Assembly: GCA_947629295.1 (NCBI GenBank)
Contig: CANRDH010000009.1
Coordinates: forward strand, 1-21,788
From: an uncultured Clostridia bacterium
GTDB taxonomy: Bacteria; Bacillota; Clostridia; Oscillospirales; Acutalibacteraceae
Reading direction: 5' to 3'
DNA length: 21,788 nucleotides
In this document: positions 1-7,133 of the stretch, piece after piece
How positions within the stretch are numbered: position 1 is the first letter of the stretch
Layout: each line of letters opens with the position of its first letter
Notes under the pieces: model-generated
The model's database searches: none
Told to the model about the DNA's origin: nothing
What the model saw: only the letters and a program-made list of their open reading frames with translations
Translations under genes and position numbers: made by a program

Positions 1-74
1 CGCCGTGTACGGAACCGTACGCACGGTGGTGTGAGAGGTCGGCTACTCAACTAATGGGTAGCCTCCTACTCGAT
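1..74 (+). mobile_element. 3' end of a group II intron (domains V and VI)
   Basis: Positions 1-28 fold as a domain V hairpin: arms 1-7 and 22-28, the characteristic two-base CG bulge at 20-21, and a distal stem 8-11/16-19. The catalytic triad reads CGC (1-3), with the expected G-U wobble at G2-U27. Domain VI follows. Bases 33-38 pair with 65-71 and leave A68 bulged as the branch point; above this, 41-49 pairs with 55-63. The last bases, CTCGAT, place the 3' splice site at about 74, six bases after the branch A and ending in the usual AY. The 5' part and any intron-encoded reverse transcriptase lie outside the window. The exact exon boundary (74 or 75) is inferred. Confidence 0.88.
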
Positions 75-94
75 TTTATATTATATTTTGAAAG

Positions 95-823
95 TCAAAT
101 TCCAAAAAGTACCCTTCTTGCCTCTTCAAGACTTCCGCTCATAACTATATAATTTGCGTAAAGCTCACCCTTTATTTCAGGTGATATATTGGTATGAAGA
201 TACAGCGAATCCAGACCTGCATCATGTGAACCCTTTATATCTGTTATATAATCATTACCTATCATAATGCTTTCGTCTCTTTTCAGATTATGCTTTTTCA
301 GTATATGCTCATAAAACATTCTGTCGGGCTTTGCACAGCCTGTATCGGACGATATGATTATATCATCAAAATCATCATATATACCGAGCATAAGGATTTC
401 CGGCTCCGTAAATATACGCTGCGCATTTGACAAGAGATATATCTTTCCACCGTTTGCACGTATTGCTCCGAAAAGCTCCCTTACACCGTCATACAGCTTT
501 ATATACTTAATTGACAATGCTCTGAAAACCCTGCCTGTATATTCGGCAATTTCCTTTGAACATTCCACTCCTTTATCGGTATAGAGCCTCATAAAAACAT
601 TTGTAATTTCCGGCTCAGGATTTGTGGAATATTTACCGTCCGGAATACTGTCTATCTCCTCCCTAATATAATCGCCGTAAGCCTTTTTTAATTCCCGCGG
701 AGTATATTCGGCTCCACCCATGGAATAAATCAAGGCCATATTCTTCCACAGGCTCGATTTCCACTCATTTGTATTTATATCAACCAATGTTCCGTACAAA
801 TCAAAAATATAATTCTTATACAT
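95..823 (-). CDS. HAD-superfamily hydrolase (haloacid dehalogenase-like phosphatase)
   Basis: A 242-residue protein with all four HAD motifs: motif I FDLYGTLVD with nucleophile Asp8, motif II around LLSNAQ, motif III Lys in GCAKPD, and motif IV IGNDYITDI near the end of the Rossmann core. A helical cap of about 85 residues lies between motifs I and II, as in subfamily IA. The usual second Asp of DxD is Tyr10 (DxYGT). That form occurs in 2-haloacid dehalogenase-type and some clostridial HAD proteins, so the substrate, and even whether it is a phosphatase, cannot be read from sequence. The start ATG follows AGAGGGG with good spacing, and a promoter lies 33-61 bp upstream. It is monocistronic. 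A group II intron tail ends about 20 bp past its stop codon on the opposite strand. Confidence 0.85.
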   Translation of the reverse strand: MYKNYIFDLYGTLVDINTNEWKSSLWKNMALIYSMGGAEYTPRELKKAYGDYIREEIDSIPDGKYSTNPEPEITNVFMRLYTDKGVECSKEIAEYTGRVFRALSIKYIKLYDGVRELFGAIRANGGKIYLLSNAQRIFTEPEILMLGIYDDFDDIIISSDTGCAKPDRMFYEHILKKHNLKRDESIMIGNDYITDIKGSHDAGLDSLYLHTNISPEIKGELYANYIVMSGSLEEARRVLFGI

Positions 824-855
824 ATTATTTCCCCTCTCTTTTGTTTACAAGATAA

Positions 856-884
856 ATTATAATATATTTCATATATTTTTGCAA
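856..884 (-). promoter_or_regulatory. Sigma-A-type promoter for the HAD gene
   Basis: On the minus strand TTGCAA (879-884) is followed after exactly 17 bp by a perfect TATAAT (856-861). It lies between the terminator of the upstream gene and the HAD start codon, with a predicted 5' leader of about 25 nt. Confidence 0.75.
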
Positions 885-885
885 G

Positions 886-911
886 AAAAATCCCTGCCGC
901 AAAGGCAGGGA
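886..911 (-). terminator. Rho-independent terminator of the 153-residue membrane protein gene
   Basis: An 8-bp GC-rich stem (891-898 with 904-911, arms TCCCTGCC/GGCAGGGA) has a 5-nt loop. On the minus strand it is followed directly by a run of five T (886-890). It sits 20 bp after the stop codon at 931. Confidence 0.85.
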
Positions 912-930
912 TAATACATTGTATTATTTA

Positions 931-1392
931 TCAGAAATATGTGCGGTAATCAAGCATCGGGAACGGATCCTGACCTTCTCCGAAAGCGTAAACTATATAA
1001 TAACCATTCGGTGCTTCATCATGGTAACTGAATCGGAGTTCAGGTTCAAAGCCCGCTCCAAAGTCGGCACAATTAGGCGCATCGCTGAGGTTTATTACCT
1101 TAATATTAAGTTCGCCCTTATAATTGGCAGTTAAATAGCTGTTTATCTGTCCGAGCGGGAGCGTACTGTTTAAGAGGACAGCACCGTAATACTGAAGAGG
1201 ACCGCTTGAAGAAGTCAGCTTGCCTGTCCTTGAAACAGAACTTTCAACAGTAGTATTCAAAGGAAGGTCGATGGATTTCAACTCGTTTTCAATATTCTGT
1301 GATGTCAGATTATCAACTACAACGCCTGATACACCGGCACCAAGAACTAAAAGAACAAGTACTACAACAATCAAGGTTATAACCTTTTTCAT
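931..1392 (-). CDS. Small membrane-anchored extracytoplasmic protein, function unknown
   Basis: A 153-residue protein starting MKKVITLIV. I chose this ATG over one 30 bp upstream because AAAGGAGAT lies at ideal distance before it. Residues 4-24 form one hydrophobic segment after two Lys, an uncleaved signal anchor or signal peptide without a lipobox Cys. The remaining 125 or so residues are soluble and rich in Ser, Thr and Asn, with aromatic residues near the C-terminus, and are probably outside the cell. I recognise no family, catalytic motif or metal site. It is a single-gene unit between its own promoter and terminator, so the neighbours give no functional hint. Confidence 0.7.
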   Translation of the reverse strand: MKKVITLIVVVLVLLVLGAGVSGVVVDNLTSQNIENELKSIDLPLNTTVESSVSRTGKLTSSSGPLQYYGAVLLNSTLPLGQINSYLTANYKGELNIKVINLSDAPNCADFGAGFEPELRFSYHDEAPNGYYIVYAFGEGQDPFPMLDYRTYF

Positions 1393-1442
1393 GATAAAAT
1401 CTCCTTTTAAAAATTTATACATAACATAATTCGACGGTTATT

Positions 1443-1471
1443 ATTATACTATAATACTACGAAATTTTCAA
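1443..1471 (-). promoter_or_regulatory. Promoter for the small membrane protein gene
   Basis: On the minus strand TTGAAA (1466-1471), a 17-bp spacer and TATAAT (1443-1448) precede the start codon at 1392 by about 50 bp. No hairpin terminator for the gene upstream (stop at 1503) is visible between the two genes. Confidence 0.72.
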
Positions 1472-1502
1472 GCTATTTTTAAGCAAAATAAACGAGATAC
1501 TT

Positions 1503-4500
1503 TTATTTTTTGTCATCACAGGCAAAATCCTTGGTAAGGCTGTGCTTTGCAAAATATAATGAGTTTTGCGCGGCTTCAAACAACTTCTCGTAGGATCTGC
1601 CGCTGTTGGGGTAAGTGCTTATTCCTATTTTCCCATAGATAAACACATTGCCGTTATCGGTTTCATAATTATGTTTTATAACCTGACATATCTGTTTGGA
1701 CTTCATCTCTAAAATATCCCTATTGTCAGTTCCCTTTACAAAAATAATAAACTGGGAACCGCTGATTCTTCCCACTATATCGTAATCGCTGAAAAGTTCC
1801 CGTAAATTTGACGCAGTTTCCTTTAAGACGGCGTTTGCAAATACTTTACCCAGTGCTTCCTCCATAGCGTCAAATCCGCATATTTCAGTCAGAATCAGAG
1901 AATTTGGAACTGAGGCTCCCTCGCCGTACAGATAAGATTTTATCTTATTTTCGGCTGCTGAGCGGTTATAAAGCTTGGTAATGTAATCAGTCCTTTTGCG
2001 CCTTGCTTCATCATCCGTATAAGCGTCCTTTTCATCAGAGATATCCGCAAAAACTACAATTATCTTTGAGGCTACACCGGCTGCATTTCTTGCTGCTGCG
2101 AAACGGACCCTGTTCCAGATATATTTATCTCTTTTCAGATTATATATTCTTATAAGACATTCGGAGTCGGCTTCCTCGGAACGTGAGAAATTCAGCTTTT
2201 CAAGAAATTTCTTTATGTCATCCGGATGAACAAATGTAGAATTCTTAATATTCATTATAAAATCGAACACCTTTGGAGTATAACCGTACATCATTTCAAA
2301 TGAAGCGGAAATTTTTATACTGTCTGTCCTCGGGATCCATTCCATGATAAACGACTTTGTCTGTACAAGAATCTCATTATAGAACTTTTCGTTGGGAATA
2401 AGCGAATTTTTCTCATATTCCAAAGCCTTGTACTCAGGAACAATCCTGTCTGTGCTGATGATATCAACGAAGCTTTCCGTATTAAGAAACTCATTTTTAT
2501 GTATACCGAATACATTGTCGGTTTTCTGCTTTACCTGACTTACCACTTCTTCCTTTGCAGACATCGGCATGAATACCTGTATACCTGTTTTTTTAAAGCA
2601 GTCAATAAGATACAATAGAGTACTTACGGGTATAAGTCCCTCGTCTATAGCATCAAGAAATGTATTGGCAAATGTCACACTGCTAAATAGTCCGTTTGTG
2701 AAGCACTTTATATTAATGCTTCCAAGACCTACATTATACACACCTATCGAAAAACCTCTGCCTGCAAGGCAATCGACAAACTTGACAATTTTGCGCATAT
2801 CCATGCTTTCAAGCATATCATGTGTTATGTTTATACATACATTCTTACAGGTTATCGGATAATACAGCAGTATTTCATCAATAGCCTTAGTAACAACCTC
2901 AATGTCCATGCCTTTAAACATGGTCATTATATTTATTTTAGGCAACACAAGCCCCTTTTTTTCAAGTATGTATATTTTAGCAAACATTCTTTTCAGACTG
3001 TCAAGACTGTATGCTGTAATGCTTTTTGTATCATACAAGGCAGTATATATCTCATCAAAATTAAAATCCTCTCCGTACTCTGACGAGGTTTCAACCATCT
3101 CATACGCAATAATCCTGTCGCCTGCCGAATCTGCAATCGGAACAAAAAGACTTTCAAACTGTACATCATGCTTATCTGTAACATCAAGCTCGTATTTTTG
3201 ATATGTGGTAATGTTCCATATGTTACGCATATTGGCATTATAGAACAAATACATATTTTTCCCGTTGATTTTGGCAATATCCACTGCTTTAGATGCATTT
3301 TGGAACAGTTCGTCAAAGCCGCCGCCGTTTTCGGGATAATGCGAAATCCCTATACATACTGATATTTCAGGGTATGTTACCCCTTCAAATGTATATGTTC
3401 TGTGCAGGCTTTTAAAAACCTTATCAACAATGCTTATACTTTCCTCACCAATCAGGCAATCCTTAACAAACACAACAAAGCTGTCGTTCTCAACTCTTCC
3501 GATTAAGCTCCTTTCGGAAAACTTTTCTTTCAATATACCTGCTATGTCGTTCAGAATTTCATTGCCGAAGCGGTATCCTGTCTGACGGTTTATTATGCCG
3601 AATCCGTCTACATCAATAAGCATAAATAAATGAGAACCGTTTTTGCCCGTATGTTTTATATAATCGTTTATTCTTTCGTGCAGGCCATTAAAATTCCAAA
3701 GACCCGTAACGGGATCCTTCTCGGAATTCAATTCCTTGCTTCCCTCCGAATTTTCACCGTATTCAAGAGCCTGAAGACTAACATATATTTTAGTGATTTT
3801 ATTATTTTGGGAAACCGGTACGGCAGTACATCTTACAAAAGAATATACATTACAGTTAAGGTACATCGGACATTCCAATACAACCCTGTCACTGCCGTTA
3901 TTTATTTCGTTTTCAATATTTTCAAGTCTGAAAATACGCTCGAATTTATCGTGATATTCATCGGGGCAAAGCTCGGAAAAAAGCATAACGGCTTCTGAAT
4001 AGTTTTTTGGATAATAGCTGAATAAGTTTTTGAACGCACCTTTTCTTTCGCCTGCGGTTTCATTTGAAAGGTCAAATTCAAATACATAATCCGAAACCCT
4101 GTTAAGTATCTCACTTGAGCTTTGTTTGCTTTCAAGCATTTCTTTTTTCTGGCTTTCTATCGTGCGTATGAGCTCATCTCTGCCCATTTTCTTATAAACA
4201 AAATTTGTAGCATCTATATCATTGTCAACATTGAACGGAGCTTCTGCAAAATCATTTACCGAGCGGTTAACATTATTCATGTCGGCATATTCTTTGGCAA
4301 GCGCTTTAAAATCCGCAAGCACCATTGTAAAACAATTTAACATTTCATCTGAGAAGGCTCCGCAAGCACCAGACCTCATCAATTCCACAGCTTGTTCGTG
4401 AGTCAGCGCGGCTTTATAAGAACGCTCGCTTGTAAGTGCGTCGTAACAATCCGCGATAGATACGACCTGCGCCCATATTGGTATCTGCTCCCCCACAAGC

Positions 4501-5369
4501 CCGTCCGGATAGCCTTTACCATCATATTTTTCATGATGATATCTGCATATATCATAGCAATATGTAAAATATTCGTTTTTCTCTACACTTTCAAGATGGT
4601 TTAAAAGCTCGCAGCCCTTGATTGTATGAGTTTTCATTATATTAAATTCTTCATACGTAAGCCTTCTCGGGCTAAGTAATATCGAATCTGGAATGGCAAT
4701 TTTTCCGATATCATGCAATGCGGAAGCTGAAGATATCATACTTATTTTTTCCGGGGTCATGTTATATTTCGGATATTTAACTGAAAGGGCTTTAAGCATA
4801 ACCTCGGTAAACTTTTTTATTCTGTGTATATGTCTTCCGGATTCTACATCACGGTACTCAATAACAGTACTAAGGGTATCCAGCATATCATTATTTATTG
4901 TGCTGATTTTACGCTCCTGAAGCCTCAACGCCTTGTTCTGTATAAGTATTCTTGCCGTCTGCTTTTCCACGCGGTCCTCAAGTTCACTCTGATGTGCATA
5001 CAAATCAACAAGGTTTGCTATACGTTTTTTGATAATATAAGGGTTTACGGGAGATGGTATTACATCACAATACGGAAAAGGCATACCGAATATTTTTGAG
5101 CGCTGAGAAAGCTCTTGATTAAGAATAACTATCACGGGTATGTTTTTGAATACCTCCAGATTTGTTAAGGTCTGTACCATATCCTTGCTGAAAATCCGGG
5201 CAATAGATTCATTTATTAAAACTATCGATATATTATTCTTATGCTGCATAAGAAGCTTGAATACTGTTTCACTGCTTTCAATCTCTATTATTTCATACTG
5301 TGATGCAAATATTTCACGAATAATTGATCTATTCATTTCAATATTATCAGCCACAAGCATCTTTTTCAT
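1503..5369 (-). CDS. Multidomain c-di-GMP-type regulator: degenerate receiver, HD-GYP, degenerate GGDEF, degenerate EAL, PAS, degenerate GGDEF
   Basis: A 1288-residue protein. The start MKKMLVADN is preceded by GAGGTGG; an ATG 93 bp upstream lies above the predicted promoter -10 box and cannot be used from it. Domains in order: receiver fold 1-125, with Asn53 at the phospho-acceptor site and Ser106 at the conserved Lys; short coiled linker; HD-GYP about 154-359, with His219-Asp220, His278-His279 and the GYP signature at 286-288 all intact; PAS-like about 420-540; GGDEF fold about 552-711 whose signature reads ENDSF (627-631); EAL-like about 724-974 with Glu757 kept but the catalytic DD changed to Tyr-Asn (878-879); PAS about 997-1114; GGDEF fold 1127-1281 with signature SGSQF (1203-1207). 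Inference: a cytoplasmic c-di-GMP phosphodiesterase acting through HD-GYP, with the other domains serving sensing, binding or dimerisation. It appears monocistronic. Confidence 0.85.
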   Translation of the reverse strand: MKKMLVADNIEMNRSIIREIFASQYEIIEIESSETVFKLLMQHKNNISIVLINESIARIFSKDMVQTLTNLEVFKNIPVIVILNQELSQRSKIFGMPFPYCDVIPSPVNPYIIKKRIANLVDLYAHQSELEDRVEKQTARILIQNKALRLQERKISTINNDMLDTLSTVIEYRDVESGRHIHRIKKFTEVMLKALSVKYPKYNMTPEKISMISSASALHDIGKIAIPDSILLSPRRLTYEEFNIMKTHTIKGCELLNHLESVEKNEYFTYCYDICRYHHEKYDGKGYPDGLVGEQIPIWAQVVSIADCYDALTSERSYKAALTHEQAVELMRSGACGAFSDEMLNCFTMVLADFKALAKEYADMNNVNRSVNDFAEAPFNVDNDIDATNFVYKKMGRDELIRTIESQKKEMLESKQSSSEILNRVSDYVFEFDLSNETAGERKGAFKNLFSYYPKNYSEAVMLFSELCPDEYHDKFERIFRLENIENEINNGSDRVVLECPMYLNCNVYSFVRCTAVPVSQNNKITKIYVSLQALEYGENSEGSKELNSEKDPVTGLWNFNGLHERINDYIKHTGKNGSHLFMLIDVDGFGIINRQTGYRFGNEILNDIAGILKEKFSERSLIGRVENDSFVVFVKDCLIGEESISIVDKVFKSLHRTYTFEGVTYPEISVCIGISHYPENGGGFDELFQNASKAVDIAKINGKNMYLFYNANMRNIWNITTYQKYELDVTDKHDVQFESLFVPIADSAGDRIIAYEMVETSSEYGEDFNFDEIYTALYDTKSITAYSLDSLKRMFAKIYILEKKGLVLPKINIMTMFKGMDIEVVTKAIDEILLYYPITCKNVCINITHDMLESMDMRKIVKFVDCLAGRGFSIGVYNVGLGSINIKCFTNGLFSSVTFANTFLDAIDEGLIPVSTLLYLIDCFKKTGIQVFMPMSAKEEVVSQVKQKTDNVFGIHKNEFLNTESFVDIISTDRIVPEYKALEYEKNSLIPNEKFYNEILVQTKSFIMEWIPRTDSIKISASFEMMYGYTPKVFDFIMNIKNSTFVHPDDIKKFLEKLNFSRSEEADSECLIRIYNLKRDKYIWNRVRFAAARNAAGVASKIIVVFADISDEKDAYTDDEARRKRTDYITKLYNRSAAENKIKSYLYGEGASVPNSLILTEICGFDAMEEALGKVFANAVLKETASNLRELFSDYDIVGRISGSQFIIFVKGTDNRDILEMKSKQICQVIKHNYETDNGNVFIYGKIGISTYPNSGRSYEKLFEAAQNSLYFAKHSLTKDFACDDKK

Positions 5370-5453
5370 ACGGTCCACCTCTGTATATATACTTACAATG
5401 AGTACGTTACCACATAGATTCAGAATTATTGCAAAAAAAATTATCTGTATACC

Positions 5454-5482
5454 ATTATACACTCATTTTATAATTTTGTACA
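5454..5482 (-). promoter_or_regulatory. Promoter for the HD-GYP regulator gene
   Basis: On the minus strand TGTACA (5477-5482), a 17-bp spacer and a perfect TATAAT (5454-5459) predict a transcript start near 5447 and a leader of about 78 nt. The -35 box is weak. I compared the leader with the c-di-GMP-I riboswitch consensus and saw no match. Confidence 0.65.
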
Positions 5483-5700
5483 GATATTTTTTATATTTTC
5501 GTCTATAATTTTAAAATAAAGATAGCAATTTTATGTATAGTACATAATATTTTACCGGGAATAGAAAAATTTTATTTTTACTGAGTAATGTATATATATC
5601 TAATAGGCGCAAAGAAAAAATAAATCCGATTTAAACTAAGTTTTTGCTTTCATAAAATTAATTGTATTAAATCACCTGTTCTTTATCCAAAACTTTCCGA
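5483..5700. other. AT-rich divergent intergenic region without a recognisable gene
   Basis: This is the middle of the 424-bp gap between the HD-GYP regulator and mecA. It is strongly AT-rich, with short A and T runs. I see no ORF with a ribosome binding site, no tRNA-like fold, no riboswitch consensus and no long inverted repeat. Upstream regulatory sites for both flanking promoters could lie here, but none is identifiable. Confidence 0.5.
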
Positions 5701-5729
5701 TTGCAAAATGCCTTCTGATTTAATATTAT
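5701..5729 (+). promoter_or_regulatory. Probable promoter for mecA
   Basis: TTGCAA (5701-5706), a 17-bp spacer and TATTAT (5724-5729) match the sigma-A consensus well. The predicted leader of about 58 nt contains a 7-bp hairpin (5751-5757 with 5767-5773) just before the Shine-Dalgarno sequence. Confidence 0.6.
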
Positions 5730-5793
5730 GTAATATAGAAGATATTATAAACAAAGCGGTATTGGGGCTTTGTGTATTTCGGGGGCAGGGAAC

Positions 5794-6357
5794 ATGAATA
5801 TTGAGAAGATAAATTCCGAAAAGCTGCTTATTTCTCTTTGCGACAAAGAGCTTGAGGAATATAATTTGACATATGAAGGACTCAGCTTTACGGACAGCCG
5901 TTCAAAAAGGGTAATACAAGAGCTTCTGATACGTGCCGAAAGTAAAACCGGCATGAAGCTGAACGGAAAAAAGCTGATGATAGAGGCTATGAAATATGAC
6001 CATGGATGTATTCTTCTTGTTACAGTTGTTAACCGTCGAAAAAGAAAAATATACAGCATAAAAAGCCGAAGCAACAGTTATGTATTCAGTTTTACAAGTG
6101 CCGAAGAGCTGTTGGCGTGTATAGAGCAGTTATATCTTGCAAACGAAAGAAATAAAAAAAGCAGTATCCTCTTTGATAATCATAATTATTATCTAATGCT
6201 AGGAAACTCCATACCAAGCGATGGTTTTATGAGAATAACCGGAGAATATGCCCATTCCGTTCAAAGAGGAAAAATAACCTGCTCTGCACTCAAGGAAAAG
6301 TGTGCTGTTCTTGCATCTGAAAATGCGGTTGAAATAGTAGGCAGGGCAATGCTTTGA
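5794..6357 (+). CDS. mecA: MecA-like adaptor protein for Clp protease
   Basis: A 187-residue protein starting MNIEKIN. It is preceded by AGGGA at correct spacing; an in-frame ATG 24 bp upstream lacks such a site. The N-terminal half (1-85 or so) has the MecA pattern: the MxIEKIN opening, an acidic helix, and the block ending GCILLVTV. The C-terminal half follows the MecA ClpC-binding domain: a Phe/Tyr strand YVFSF, a helix, a second strand with NYYLML, then a final helix near AVEIVGRAML. B. subtilis MecA is 218 residues; here the linker between halves is short. Known role of the family: it delivers substrates such as ComK to ClpCP and helps ClpC assemble. The substrate here is unknown. It is monocistronic and transcribed away from the HD-GYP gene. 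Confidence 0.8.
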   Translation: MNIEKINSEKLLISLCDKELEEYNLTYEGLSFTDSRSKRVIQELLIRAESKTGMKLNGKKLMIEAMKYDHGCILLVTVVNRRKRKIYSIKSRSNSYVFSFTSAEELLACIEQLYLANERNKKSSILFDNHNYYLMLGNSIPSDGFMRITGEYAHSVQRGKITCSALKEKCAVLASENAVEIVGRAML

Positions 6358-6394
6358 TTGTCACAGATAATCTTTTGAGTAATTGTTTATTATA

Positions 6395-6443
6395 TAAAAG
6401 GCCGACCCCAGATAACGGAAAAATCCCACAACCGAGGGTCGGC
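6395..6443 (-). terminator. Hairpin terminator for rpe, possibly bidirectional with mecA
   Basis: The arms GCCGACCC (6401-6408) and GGGTCGGC (6436-6443) form an 8-bp GC-rich stem with a long 27-nt loop. On the minus strand it is followed by CTTTTATATAA, a short T-rich tract 12 bp past the rpe stop. On the + strand it follows the mecA stop by 43 bp but has no T run. The genes converge here, so it may serve both. Confidence 0.65.
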
Positions 6444-6455
6444 TCATAAAATTTA

Positions 6456-7103
6456 TTATTTTGTATTTTTCAGTAGTCTTATTGCCTCAGCCGCATCATC
6501 AGCTTTAAAAACTCCTGTGCCCGAAACAACAATATCTACTCCGGAATCAGCGGCAAAGGAAAAAGTTTTATCCGATATACCTCCATCAACCTCCACAAGC
6601 ACATCAAGACCTCTTTTTTTTGCCTCGTCTTTTATCGCAACTACCTTTGGCATCATATCAGCCATAAATTCCTGTCCGCCGAAGCCCGGCTCAACCGTCA
6701 TCACAAGTACCATATATACCTTTTCAAGATAAGGGAATACCGCATCGGCAGGGGTATTCGGCTTAATTACAACGCCCGGCTTTATACCTCGGAGCTTTAT
6801 CTTTTCAATAGTCATATCCGGGTCTGACATAGACTCAAGATGAAATGTTATGATATCCGCACCGGCATCCGCAAAGGCATCTATATAATCAAGCGGGTAG
6901 TCTATCATAAGATGTACATCAAAAGGCAGCTTTGTATACGGACGTACAGACTTTATTATTGCGGGACCTATGGTAATATTCGGTACAAAATGTCCGTCCA
7001 TTACATCAAGATGTATCATATCGGCTCCTGCCTTATCAATCCTGACTATTTCCTCACCCATTTTTGCAAAATCGCAGCTGAGCAGTGACGGAGCAACCTT
7101 CAT
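6456..7103 (-). CDS. rpe: Ribulose-phosphate 3-epimerase
   Basis: A 215-residue TIM-barrel enzyme interconverting ribulose 5-phosphate and xylulose 5-phosphate in the pentose phosphate pathway. The family metal ligands are in place: His31 and Asp33 in HLDVMDGHF, His64 in FDVHLM, Asp173 in EVDGGI. The phosphate-binding loops EPGFGGQ and VVSGTGVF are present. The start at 7103 gives the family's usual length and has AAAGG upstream; an in-frame ATG 27 bp further up has no binding site. It lies 30 bp behind the pseudo-P-type ATPase gene, last in the rlmB operon. In many Firmicutes rpe follows prkC-rsgA; those genes are not seen here. Confidence 0.96.
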   Translation of the reverse strand: MKVAPSLLSCDFAKMGEEIVRIDKAGADMIHLDVMDGHFVPNITIGPAIIKSVRPYTKLPFDVHLMIDYPLDYIDAFADAGADIITFHLESMSDPDMTIEKIKLRGIKPGVVIKPNTPADAVFPYLEKVYMVLVMTVEPGFGGQEFMADMMPKVVAIKDEAKKRGLDVLVEVDGGISDKTFSFAADSGVDIVVSGTGVFKADDAAEAIRLLKNTK

Positions 7104-7133
7104 TCTTATCAACCTTTCTTTTTTTATCATGAG

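Noticed and set aside
5370..5447. c-di-GMP riboswitch in the leader of the HD-GYP gene
   Set aside because: The leader is short and AT-rich and has none of the conserved GGxxGCAAAGCC-type blocks or paired stems of c-di-GMP-I; no class II pseudoknot was recognisable either.
5370..5462. 31-residue N-terminal extension of the HD-GYP regulator
   Set aside because: The upstream ATG lies above the -10 box of the only good promoter and has no Shine-Dalgarno site, while the internal ATG has GAGGTGG and begins exactly at the receiver domain.
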